Part shown: piece by piece, positions 1 through 8,987 of the stretch
Layout: every line of letters starts with the position of its first letter
Numbering within the stretch: position 1 is the stretch's first letter
From: Globisporangium splendens
Lineage: Eukaryota > Oomycota > Peronosporomycetes > Pythiales > Pythiaceae
Assembly: GCA_006386115.1 (NCBI GenBank)
Contig: VFIW01000186.1
Coordinates: 21,108-54,572, forward strand
Direction: 5' to 3'
DNA length: 33,465 nt
The notes under the pieces: model-generated
What the model saw: only the letters and a program-made list of their open reading frames with translations
Databases searched by the model: none
What the model was told of the DNA's origin: nothing
Translations under genes and position numbers: made by a program

Positions 1-1283
1 CATTCTCCATTTTTCCCAGTAGAGCTCAAGCGGTCCAGTTCCAGCCTCAGCGGTCCAGTTTGGACCGGCCCATCCCAGGGAGAGAATCCCTCCTTCTTGG
101 AGGCCCTGGGGTGGTGAGGAATGGAATGCACGATCACTATGAGTACGACTACGGACCCTATGTCGCGGTCAATCCGCCACGAAGCACAACTGCGACGCCC
201 ACCATGACGCCGCACTATTACCCGCTGCCTGCGGCCACCATACCGAGCAGCACAAGACCCCCGTAACAGAGCCTGCCGGCTCTGTGACTCTAGACGTGAT
301 CGAAGCATCGAAGCGCGACGTTCACTAGTGCAAGTGAGGCTGACAAAGCACAGCCAAAACGTACAACAACGAATACCGCCATTTACAAAATGGCAAACGA
401 AGAAACTACAAATGTCAGAAAAACTAGAAAATTACGAAAAGCCGGACGCATGTGTGAGAATGCTTGTGTTACGGCAGGATATGATAGCTGAGAACCCACC
501 AATTCTCTTCCCCGGGGAATCCTAAACTCTAAGTTCAATAGATTCTTTATCAACATCATCATCATGATTACTTTCCAGAGTTATCATGATCACTGTCAAT
601 CGTAATTGTGATTACTGGTCGAGGAGCGGAAGTGTGTTTACTGATGATGATGATAAAGAATCTATTGAACTTAGAGTTTGGGATTCCCCGGGGAAGAGAA
701 TTGGTGGGTTCTCAGCTATCATATCCTGCCGTAACACAAGCATTCTCACACTTGTGTCCGGGTTTTTCGTAATTTTCTAGTTTTTCTGACATTTGTAGTT
801 TCTTCGTGTGCCATTTTGTAAATGGCTTCGTTCGTTGTTGTGCGTTTTGGCTGTGCTTTGTCAGCCTCACTTGCACTTGTGAACGTCGCGCTTCGATGCT
901 TCGATCACGTCTCGATTCACAGAGCCGGTGGGCTCTGTTACGGGGGTCTTGTGCTGCGCGGTATGGTGGCCGCAGACAGCGGGGGGTCTTGTGCTGCGCG
1001 GTGTGGTGGCCGCAGACAGCGGGGGGTCTTGTGCTGCTCGGTGTGGTGGCCGCAGACAGCGGGTAATAGTGCGGCGTCCTGGTGGGCGTCGCAGTTGTGC
1101 TTCATGGCGGATTAACCACGACATAGGGTCCGCAGTCATGCTCATAGTGATCGTGCATTCTATTCCTCACCACCCCAGGGCCTCCAAGAAGGAGGGATTC
1201 TCTCCCTGGGATGGGCCGGTCCACACTGGACCGCTGAGGCTGGAACTGGACCGCTTGAGCTCTACTGGGAAAAATGGAGAATG
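1..1283. mobile_element. Fold-back element with long inverted arms
   Basis: The left arm (1-552) reads outward-in exactly as the reverse complement of the right arm (651-1283), with scattered substitutions. The outer end CATTCTCCAT at 1 is matched by its complement ending at 1283, and the inner ends meet at GATTCTTTATCA (541-552) and its complement (651-662). The loop of about 98 nt contains GAT/ATC-rich short repeats. The right arm is about 80 nt longer because it holds three copies of a 40-bp unit against one in the left arm. No open reading frame looks coding. The layout resembles fold-back or long-TIR non-autonomous DNA elements (known class), but no transposase or target-site duplication can be seen, and the left flank lies outside the window. 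The same module also occurs at 7759-8218 and 8231-8987, joined to LINE sequence, so it could instead be two inverted copies of a LINE-associated 5' module. Confidence 0.75.
941..1060 (+). repeat. 40-bp unit in three tandem copies
   Basis: Three head-to-tail units (941-980, 981-1020, 1021-1060) each read GGGGTCTTGTGCTGC followed by a GGTGGCCGCAGACAGC core, with two or three substitutions between units. The opposite arm of the fold-back element (about 225-265) and the module at about 8460-8505 carry only one unit, so this is a local expansion after the arms formed. Confidence 0.9.
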
Positions 1284-1946
1284 TAATCGCGATTGGTGGT
1301 CACTGGCGCTGCCGTGTTTACTGTCCCAGAGTGTAAATATTATTACATAAACGTCACCGAGACTCTCGAACAAAGACCCAGAGCGTAAGCATCTTCTATT
1401 AACCAAGTGGTTCAAACGTCAGCGTCTCGCCTCACACTTTCAAACTACCGCAGAGCATGCTTATGCTAAACTAGAGTTTTATGCATATGTAGAGCAGTAA
1501 ACATATTTAACGTTCTATCATAGCTAGGTAGATTGAGTAGCCATTCCGTCTAATTCTAGTAATACAGACAACTTTCAACTGATTACATTCATGTCGATTG
1601 CTCTCCAAAGATGTGCACGACAGGGAACGAACGTCCTGCAACCTATACTAATAAGCACTGGTAATAGGGGTTTATATGATAGAAAACTGCACAGCAGAGG
1701 GTTTTCAGCGCCCCCTGTTTACCGATTGCAGGGGCGCGGCCCAGACGACTGGCAATGCGATCGTTGCCCCTCACTGTGTACGCGGCAGGCGAGCTTTTGT
1801 CCTCGACTTTGTATGCTGACCACCACGGCAAGCAATCATGTCCACTATATGTTGCCCACTGTATGATGCGTACGAACCATGGGCCAGCCCTGAGGTTGGC
1901 GAGATTTTCTCTTCCCTCTCTGTGTCTTTCAAGTCAAACAGCTCTT

Positions 1947-1948
<2 letters not shown>
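1284..1948. other. Intergenic, no gene recognised
   Basis: This stretch lies between the fold-back element and the pyrimidine repeat upstream of the aldo-keto reductase. It is AT-richer than the genes, and its short open frames lack coding character or recognisable motifs. Confidence 0.6.

Positions 1949-1980
<32 letters not shown>
1949..1980 (+). repeat. (TC)16 microsatellite
   Basis: An uninterrupted run of TC dinucleotides ends about 109 nt before the reductase start codon, so it probably lies in the promoter or 5' leader. Translating it in frame gives only a Ser-Leu repeat, which argues against using a start upstream of it. Confidence 0.95.
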
Positions 1981-1983
<3 letters not shown>

Positions 1984-2088
1984 TTCCAATTTGGAGCCCC
2001 ACCAACAGTTCCATCCAGCGCCGCACCACAAGAAGTGCCTCTCCTACTGCTCTCCACTACGGCCACTCCAGCTCCCGCGAAGCACGAC

Positions 2089-3117
2089 ATGAAGTACCGC
2101 TACCTCGGCAACTCGGATCTGCTCGTCTCCACGCTCTCCTTTGGCAGTTGGGTTACGTTCGACGGCAACTTTGGCGCCGACGAAGCGTACGCCATCATGG
2201 TCAAGGCTTTCGAAGGAGGTGTCAACTTCTTCGACAATGCCGAAGGCTACGCAGCGGGCAAATCCGAAGAAATTATGGGTCAAGTCGTGCAAAAAGGCAT
2301 CCAAAACGGTGTCTGGACCCGTGAAGATCTCGTGATCAGCACCAAGATCTTATTTGGTGCGAAGGCCAACTTGGGTCCAAATGACCAGGGTTTGAGCCGC
2401 AAGCACATTGTGGAGGGGACCAAGGCGTCGCTCAAGCGTTTGCAAATGGACTATGTCGACGTGATCTTCTGCCACCGTCCGGAAGCTGCGACTCCGATTG
2501 AGGAAACCGTGCTCGCGATGAACTTTGTGATCAACCAAGGCTGGGCTTTTTATTGGGGAACCAGCGAATGGACGTCCAGTGATATCATTGAGGCTTGCGA
2601 GATTGCGGATCGTCTTGGCTTGATCCGTCCGATCGTCGAGCAGCCTCAGTACCACATCTTCGAGCGCTCGCGCGTGGAGTTTGACTACGTCAACCTGTAC
2701 AAGAAGTACAAGCTTGGACTCACGACCTGGTCGCCATTGGCGTATGGTATCCTCACGGGCAAGTACTCGAGCGGCATCCCTGAAAAGGGTACGCGTCTGT
2801 CGAACAAGTTCCTCGCATCGCTTCAGCCGAACCTCGATGACCGCATCGCCAAGACCGACAAGCTGAAGGTCATCGCCGACGAGCTCGGCTGCTCGCTTGC
2901 GCAACTCGCGATCGCCTGGTGCGCGTCGAACTCAAACGTCTCGACCGTCATCCTCGGTGCGTCCAGCGTCCACCAGTTGGAGGAAAACCTCAAGGCGAAC
3001 GCGGTCATCGACAAGATCACGCCGGAGATCAAGGCGCGCATCGACGAAATCGCGCAATTCGTGCCAGCTATCCCTGAAAACGACATCTTCTCGATGGTGC
3101 GCACCAAGTGGTTGTAA
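2089..3117 (+). CDS. Aldo-keto reductase, voltage-gated K+ channel beta-subunit-like (AKR6 type)
   Basis: This 342-residue protein is predicted to be a cytosolic NADPH-dependent reductase of the AKR fold. It matches the Kv-beta/AKR6 group along its length: FDNAEGYAAGKSE (48-60), GLSRKHIVEG (101-110), the YWGTSEW strand (155-161), the WSPLAYGILTGKY cofactor loop (214-226) and ILGASSVHQLEEN (288-300). The catalytic tetrad is visible as Asp49, Tyr54, Lys86 and His129. Animal Kv-beta proteins have Asn at the last position, so this one may be a more typical active reductase. I chose the ATG at 2089 because the family begins with a short M-x-Y-R-x-L-G strand; the open frame upstream only runs through the TC microsatellite. 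There is no intron. Its physiological substrate cannot be told from sequence, and an ion-channel partner is not implied. Confidence 0.93.
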   Translation: MKYRYLGNSDLLVSTLSFGSWVTFDGNFGADEAYAIMVKAFEGGVNFFDNAEGYAAGKSEEIMGQVVQKGIQNGVWTREDLVISTKILFGAKANLGPNDQGLSRKHIVEGTKASLKRLQMDYVDVIFCHRPEAATPIEETVLAMNFVINQGWAFYWGTSEWTSSDIIEACEIADRLGLIRPIVEQPQYHIFERSRVEFDYVNLYKKYKLGLTTWSPLAYGILTGKYSSGIPEKGTRLSNKFLASLQPNLDDRIAKTDKLKVIADELGCSLAQLAIAWCASNSNVSTVILGASSVHQLEENLKANAVIDKITPEIKARIDEIAQFVPAIPENDIFSMVRTKWL

Positions 3118-3888
3118 AAGAGCAAAGCACAATTACATCCCCGCCGGTGCAGCTGTGAATCGGAGCTTCTTGTGGTGACCCGCTCAATGCGGAAGACAAC
3201 ACAGTTGCCGTTGTTGTATTCCCAAGCACATACGAAACAGTAAAAACAAACCGACAGGAAACAAGAGCGAACTGATTGTTCGCATAACAAAAAAATCAAA
3301 ACTGCATGGTTTACCTGTGGTTGGAGTCGATTGAGACTGGAAATGAGGCGATTTCTGTCATGCTCACTGCGTTTACTCGCTTCCCTTGTGCTTGATCTCG
3401 TAAACAGGAAAGCCAACCGAACGAGTCAACTGTTCCTTTCACATAGCAGAGCTCAAGAAAACAGCAACGAGTTTTCCCCATTCGCAGGGTCCCCGCATGG
3501 GACTACGATAAATCGATGTCCAGATATTGTGCCCATACCACCAGTGAGCTCTTCGATCAGCTTCTATTTCTTCCATTTGCGGCGCTATAACGACCTCGAG
3601 CCACTCGAAACGAAACGAAACGAGCGATCATTCCCCGCGTGTTCGACAGGGAACCCCAGTGATGTGGAGGATAGTGTGGAATTGCTCTGCAGACGCCACG
3701 TCCATCATCGCCATGACGCAATTGCGGTTTGAAAACACACACACCGCCGTAACGTACACTTCTAATCCAGCAGCAACGACAAACAACAATTGGCACAAAG
3801 GCAAACATCGTGTGAGCGCCTGTTTCCGCGCCCGACGTTATTGAACCTCAAACTCACCCGAAAGTAAGTAAACAAAGCTGGAGATATA
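3118..3888. other. Intergenic, no gene recognised
   Basis: This is 3' flank of the aldo-keto reductase. The short open frames on both strands show no family motifs and low-complexity composition (for example AC-rich runs and a GAAAC repeat near 3608-3622). Confidence 0.6.
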
Positions 3889-4069
3889 CGAGAGAGAGAG
3901 AGAGAAGGTAGTTCTATTTAACTTATGATCCGCATACAGTTTAAGAATTCCGGAGTCTCATCAACACTGCTGACAGTGAAGTGTTTCTGAGTTTTGACGG
4001 CGTAGCACCGATATCACTGTCGAGTAGAGCTGCGACTTGGGACATAAGAACTTGGTCATTTCCCCGCGA
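3889..4069 (-). mobile_element. Very short 5'-truncated LINE copy (3' end only)
   Basis: On the minus strand this encodes the last 43 or so residues of the LINE protein (SRGNDQVLMSQVAALLD to the MRLRNS terminus, stop at 3941-3943), then the conserved 3' untranslated sequence and a (TC)n tail (GA repeat at 3891-3905 on the plus strand). Homology to the longer copies stops abruptly at 4069 after CCCCGCGA. A truncated 5' end with a preserved 3' end is the expected product of target-primed reverse transcription. No convincing target-site duplication was found. Confidence 0.88.
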
Positions 4070-4247
4070 ACCGAGAAAACTAAAGATAACCGAAAGCAGA
4101 TCAAAATGGTACAGTTCGAAGAGGATGTTCATTTGTTACCAGGAAACACACGGTAGCAGGGTTGATCGATAATGACTCACATATCTCTGATCCTTCATTC
4201 AGTAGCCTAGGAACCAGATCCTATACAGCTAATTCGTTTCCGCTTGT

Positions 4248-5318
4248 TTAGTCGCGCCCTGGGTAGAGTCCTGGCCATCCTGGCGTCGGCTCACCCTGCA
4301 CTTCGCCAAAGTACAATGCAAACGTCTGCTTCCAGATCTCCACGCACTCGCGGTCAGCCATAAACGCCGCAAACTCAGGCACGTTTGCGTTCTCGATGTC
4401 CCACACCTGCGAGAACCCGTTGGTTGTCGGGATGTCCGTGCGCACGGTCCAGCCCGAGGACGCCCCGGCGCGCTGGCGCTCTTCGGTGAACAACCAGTTG
4501 ACGAACAACTTGGCCGCCGCGACGTTCTTGGCCTTCTTCAGGATCGCAAGACGCTGGGCCCAGGCCAGGAACGGGTACCCACCAGCCACGGCTGGTGAAA
4601 CGTCGCCGCCACCGCCGACGCCGATCGCCTTCGTACCGGCACGCACGAGATCGCCCTGCACGTACGAGCCGCGGTTGAACGACACGTCTTGCGTGGCGAA
4701 CTTCGCGGCCCACTCCCAGCCGTACTTCTCGACGTACTTGGAGAACAAGAAAAGCACCGCGTCGTCGTCATGCGGGTACGACGATGCGATGAGTCCCTTG
4801 TACATGGGGTCCACGATTTCAAGCGGAGTCTTGGGCACTGGCAACCCGTTTAGCGTCGTCGCGTTCGAGGTGGACGTGAACGAATACACGCTGTATCCAT
4901 ACCACGCGCCATCAGGATCCTTGAATCCGTCGTAGATCTTGGAGAAGTTGGCCGGCTTGTAGTTCAGCAAGTGGCCTTCGTCCTTCCAGCGCGGGAAGTC
5001 CTGAAGCGTCTGCAGCGCGACGACATCCGGGACGAGGTTGTTGGTCGCCAGTTGGTTATCGATACGCACATCTTGGTACTTGCTGTAGTCGACGATGATC
5101 GTGGTGTTGATCTTCGGGAACACCGCCATGAAGGCGTCGCGGAGACGGTCTTGGCGTCCGGCAGTGTCACCACCGTGATAGACCATAAGCTGGCCACCTT
5201 CCTTGATGGCGTCCTGGTAGAGCTGGTCCAGGGTCTTGGTCTCTTCTCCAGAGAGGTCGGCACGAGCGCATCCGAGCAAGATGGCTGGGAGGAAGAACAA
5301 AACGGAGACGGTGCGCAT
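4248..5318 (-). CDS. Secreted ABC-type extracellular solute-binding protein (iron-binding-like, PBP2 fold)
   Basis: The 356-residue product starts with a clear signal peptide (MRTVSVLFFLPAILLGCARA, cleavage predicted near residue 20). It continues with a family-1-type periplasmic binding fold: a YQDAIKEGGQLMVYHGG start, PDVVALQTLQDFPRWKDEG, a DGAWYGYSVYSF hinge strand, and a C-terminal lobe with AKLFVNWLFTEERQ. In bacteria such proteins deliver Fe3+ or small solutes to a membrane permease. No permease or ATPase is next to it, and a eukaryote would export it to the cell surface or medium, so its job here (metal or nutrient capture) is inferred. The start at 5318 is supported by the signal peptide and by an initiator-like motif 65-80 nt upstream. 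There is no intron. The fold suggests bacterial ancestry, but the gene has the GC-rich codon use of its neighbours, so any transfer is old. Confidence 0.85.
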   Translation of the reverse strand: MRTVSVLFFLPAILLGCARADLSGEETKTLDQLYQDAIKEGGQLMVYHGGDTAGRQDRLRDAFMAVFPKINTTIIVDYSKYQDVRIDNQLATNNLVPDVVALQTLQDFPRWKDEGHLLNYKPANFSKIYDGFKDPDGAWYGYSVYSFTSTSNATTLNGLPVPKTPLEIVDPMYKGLIASSYPHDDDAVLFLFSKYVEKYGWEWAAKFATQDVSFNRGSYVQGDLVRAGTKAIGVGGGGDVSPAVAGGYPFLAWAQRLAILKKAKNVAAAKLFVNWLFTEERQRAGASSGWTVRTDIPTTNGFSQVWDIENANVPEFAAFMADRECVEIWKQTFALYFGEVQGEPTPGWPGLYPGRD

Positions 5319-5382
5319 GCTTGAGGAAAACCTTCGGACGTTGAGGAAGTGGAGGCTGTTGTTGATGTGTGTTCCAGTCGGA

Positions 5383-5398
5383 AGAAATGGAAATGAGC
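5383..5398 (-). promoter_or_regulatory. Oomycete-type initiator upstream of the solute-binding protein gene
   Basis: On the minus strand this reads GCTCATTTCCATTTCT, close to the published oomycete initiator consensus GCTCATTYYNCAWTTT (one base shorter in the middle). It lies 65-80 nt upstream of the start codon at 5318, the usual distance. Confidence 0.6.
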
Positions 5399-5823
5399 GC
5401 TGGTTCTACGAAGGATGAATGGAAATTTCTGGGGAGGAAGCGTTGGTAAAAAGCACAACGGGCAAAGCTCGATACTAAAGACTGACTTCATCACTACTGT
5501 ATGAACGGCTCTGAAATTGATCAGATGTGTAGAATGAAATAGCACGATGATGTGAAATTAATGTATCAGAACGTGACAAGTCAGTCAACGATGCCGATCA
5601 AAGGATTTGCTGACAGTATGATCAACATTTGATGGTGAGGTACTCTGGATAGTGTTCAGTGGTGGATAATTCGGCTCTCAACATATCTTCGTGGCATTGT
5701 GCTGTGCAAATCATTCAGCAAAGACTTGATGATTGCGCGAAGTTTGATAGGGTACCAACTGTATGGCAACACAAGCCTTGTAACATAAACGTCGAAAGTG
5801 CGGTGCATGTAGTCATTACGGCT
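5399..5823. other. Upstream flank, no gene recognised
   Basis: AT-rich sequence between the solute-binding protein promoter and the LINE tail. I see no coding or RNA signals. Confidence 0.55.
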
Positions 5824-5872
5824 GAGAGAGAGAGAGAAGGTAATTCTATTTAACGTATGATCCACATACAGT

Positions 5873-7761
5873 TTAAGAATTCCTGAGTCTCATTAACACT
5901 GCTGAGAATGAGGTGTTTCTAAGCTTTGACGGCGTAGCACCGATATCACTGTCGAGTAGAGCTGCAACTTGGGACATAAGAACTTGATCATTTCCCCGCG
6001 ATTCGTCGGTGAGTATCTTCGCACTCTTGGAGTTCATTGCCATGTTGGCGAGAAGATCGGCCATCTTGTTTTGTTCTCGTTTTGTGTGATTCCAGGAGGT
6101 CCACGCAAAGTTGGCGATGATTTGGTTTACCCGAACTGCTAGTGGCTGCAACTTGGTCTGGCGTATAGAAGAGAACCCGTTCTGGGCTGCGATCATCATT
6201 TGGCCGTCTCCGAAGACTTCCAACTTGACTTCATAATGCTGTAGGTAGTGTGCACTGTATGCCAGACCATCTTTCAGTGCGCTGTATTCGCACCAATTGT
6301 TCGTGGCTTCCGGTCCCATATACGCATAGCCGCATGCTTTGAGTTCCCATCGATTGCTGCGTTCATTCAGGAAGATGAGTGCCCATCCGCTGCCTCCTGG
6401 ACCTGGGTTGCCGCGTGCACCTCCATCGAAAAACAAACGCGCCGTCGCCCATGCTTCCAGTTGGCGCGACAAGTCTTGTCTCTCCAGTACGCTGAGCAGT
6501 TGGCTCAGGCAAGTTGCATTGATCTTTTCTCCTTTGAGTGTTCTCATCCGATGAGCCACAGCCCGCACTCGCATCACACACGCTGTCCACACTCGCTGGG
6601 TACTTTCTTCGATAGTGGCGTGTTGCCGTTCATGCACTATTTCCACTCTCGTTCTCCACAGCAAAACTGGGATGCTTGATGTGACGATAAACCAAAGTTT
6701 CTGTAATGCTGTCGAGTGTTCCGGAGTAATGAACCCGAAGCGCTTTTCCAATTCCCGGAGCAAAGATCGTTGACCTGGCGGGGCTGTGCGACTAGCAATA
6801 TGAGGCAGGAAGAGGTTGAGTGCTTGATTCGTCAATGCTCGGCCCATCCATCGTCCGAGGAAGGCCGTCCACGCGGCTTGTGCTCGCTTGCAACTCCAGA
6901 CTATGTGTGAGATAGTTTCTTTTGTCTCCCCACATCCGGCATTGCTTGGGCACGCCGAAGACTCGATCCTTCCCGGATGGAACAGGTTGAGCTGCATCGT
7001 GGAGATCCGGTATGTCGTCCACATCTGATACGGCGTAAGACATCCTCGTTGTTTCCATAGATCTGCTGGTAGTCGATACTGCACATGACTGTACCACTGG
7101 TCAGTTTTCGCGACTTCGTTGAGCTTGTCTATGAGTCCTCCGAGACCTTGATACAACTTGTTGTGCAGCCTCCGTGTTCGTGCTCGGTCAATTGTCTTCT
7201 GGATACTGTTTGGGGGAGTACGTTCATGCACCAGCCACGGAGAGTGCGTCGTGAGTGGGTGCGGTTTGAAAGTCCACCCTACAGTTTTTATTTCTTCTTC
7301 GATCATTGCAACGTCTTGTTGACAAGTAACATCCCAGCCCCGTCGGTCACTGTCCAGAGAACTCCGTTTGCTTGCCGTTGCATCTGAATGTAGTCCATGT
7401 GACTTCTCTCCGATACTGGCATCGCGATGGTAGTTCCCATGCCGTTGCTGATCCACTTGTACTCTCGTTTTGTGTGTTTCCTGCTCCACGGCTCCTGGTG
7501 ACTGTTCAACTGGTTGCCTGCATCGATTTCTATATCCGGTGAGCATAGAATGATGCTGGTTACGAGTTTTCGCAAGGTGGTCATTCGTTTGAACGTGAGA
7601 GTCACCGTCATGGTTGGTAGCCGCACGGAGAACACTCGCTCTTCCTCCCGTCTCACGTTGAAGCTGGCCAAATTGCATTTCTTCAGGAAAGGAACCGTTT
7701 TGACTGTATACTGCTCGCCTTGACTGTCGATTATCCAGGGGTTGTCGTTCCACTGAAACAA
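5873..7761 (-). pseudogene. LINE protein C-terminal part, copy A (frameshifted)
   Basis: This encodes the downstream part of a non-LTR retrotransposon polyprotein: a CCHC-like zinc finger of the reverse-transcriptase-associated type (CPSNAGC...HIVWSC) and a type I RNase H domain (FFDGGARGNPGPGG, NWCEYSAL, VFGDGQ, NKMADLLAN). The reverse transcriptase and endonuclease are absent. Relative to copy B, one G is missing from a G-run near 7332-7335, which shifts the frame between the N-terminal segment (about 7340-7761) and the rest (5873 to about 7330), so the full product cannot be made. No ATG opens the correct frame at its 5' end. It is the left arm of the palindrome and is more diverged from copy B than copy C is (for example NATCL for DATCL, LFFDGG for LYFDGG). 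Inference: a dead element. Confidence 0.85.
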
Positions 7762-8218
7762 TGGATCATACAGTCAAGCAAATCACTGCTCTGATTCTTC
7801 TGTGTGCAGAGGTGCCGACTGATTGGCACGTACCTGTGTATTCCCGCCATATTGACCATGCTGGTTGATGGACAATTGCTGACAGCAGACTGCACCATAA
7901 GTTCACAATCCGCAGTTTTGAAAAAAAACCACCACTCTAATCTAAGTGATGAAGATGATAAAGAATCTATTGAACTTAGAGTTTAGGATTCCCCGGGGAA
8001 GAGAATTGGTGGGTTCTCAGCTATCATATCCTGCCGTAACACAAGCATTCTCACACTTGCGTCCAGGTTTTTCGTAATTTTCTAGTTTTTCTGGCATTTG
8101 TAGTTTCTTCGTGTGCCATTTTGTAAATGGCTTCGTTCGTTGTTGTATACGTTTTGGCTGTGCTTTGTCAGCCTCACTTGCACTGGTGAACGTCGCGCAC
8201 CAAATGGAGTGTAATCAT
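7759..8218 (-). mobile_element. CATTCTCC module fused to LINE copy A (internally deleted)
   Basis: Read on the minus strand this is the same sequence found in the arms of the fold-back element and next to copy B. It includes the stretch around TGATAAAGAATCTATTGAAC and the GGATTCCCCGGGGAAG segment. About 300 nt near its outer end are missing: the sequence jumps at 8198/8199 to the terminal AATGGAGTGTAATCAT. It joins LINE sequence at 7758/7759. A 61-codon open frame at 7804-7986 is repeated in the other arm, but it has no coding character. Confidence 0.75.
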
Positions 8219-8230
8219 GATAAAGTGGGA

Positions 8231-8987
8231 AGATTATGCATTCTCCATCTTTCCCAGTAGAGCTCAAGCGGTCCAGTTCCAGCCTCAGCGGTCCAGTTTG
8301 GACCGCCCATCCCAGGGAGAGAATCCCTCCTTCTTGGAGGCCCTGGGGTGGTGAGGAATGGAATGCACGATCACTATGAGCATGACTGCGGACCCTATGT
8401 CGTGGTTAATCCGCCATGAAGCACAACTGCGACGCCCACCAGGACGCCGCACCATTACCCGCTGTCTGCGGCCACCACACCGCGCAGCACAAGACCCCCG
8501 TAACAGAGCCTACCGGCTCTGTGAATCGAGACGTGATCGAAGCATCGAAGCGCGACGTTCACAAGTGCAAGTGAGGCTGACAAAGCACAGCCAAAACGCA
8601 CAACAACGATTAAAGCCATTTACAAAATGGCACACGAAGAAACTACAAATGTCAGAAAAACTAGAAAATTACGAAAAACCCGGACACAAGTGTGAGAATG
8701 CTTGTGTTACGGCAGGATATGATAGCTGAGAACCCACCAATTCTCTTCCCCGGGGAATCCTAAACTCTAAGTTCAATAGATTCTTTATCATCTTCATCAC
8801 TTAGATTAGAGTGGTGGTTTTTTTTCAAAACTGCGGATTGTGAACTTATGGTGCAGTCTGCTGTCAGCAATTGTCCATCAACCAGCATGGTCAATATGGC
8901 GGGAATACACAGGTACGTGCCAATCAGTCGGCACCTCTGCACACAGAAGAATCAGAGCAGTGATTTGCTTGACTGTATGATCCATTG
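8231..8987 (+). mobile_element. CATTCTCC module fused to LINE copy B (full length)
   Basis: This is the most complete copy of the module (about 750 nt), starting with CATTCTCC at 8239. It shows two direct repeats of AGCGGTCCAGTT, a hairpin-forming CAGAGCC...GGCTCTG, a single copy of the 40-bp unit, and a T-rich segment near 8815-8826. Homology with the fold-back arm ends at TCTTTATCA (about 8790). Beyond that, about 200 nt are shared only with the copy A module. It is non-coding and joins LINE sequence at 8987/8988 (TTTCAGTGG), the same nucleotide as in copy A. Confidence 0.75.

Noticed and set aside
867..1145. Open frames with GGRRQRG-type repeats over the tandem 40-bp units
   Set aside because: These are translations of the non-coding repeat in several frames at once, with no conservation of protein sequence.
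1945..2088. In-frame N-terminal extension of the aldo-keto reductase through a Ser-Leu repeat
   Set aside because: It is a translation of the TC microsatellite and leader. The family starts at the Met at 2089.
3331..3732. 133-codon plus-strand frame downstream of the aldo-keto reductase
   Set aside because: No domain, no promoter motif, and low-complexity composition.
3850..4100. CCGAAAG as a target-site duplication for the short LINE copy
   Set aside because: The repeats are not adjacent to the element ends, so they are probably coincidental.
5800..5830. Target-site duplication around the palindrome (GCTG near 5821 and 10920)
   Set aside because: A four-base match next to simple repeats is within chance.
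7804..8942. Identical 60-residue frames in both arms (7804-7986 and 8760-8942)
   Set aside because: Identity follows from the inverted repeat. The frames have no coding signature and are absent from the fold-back copy.
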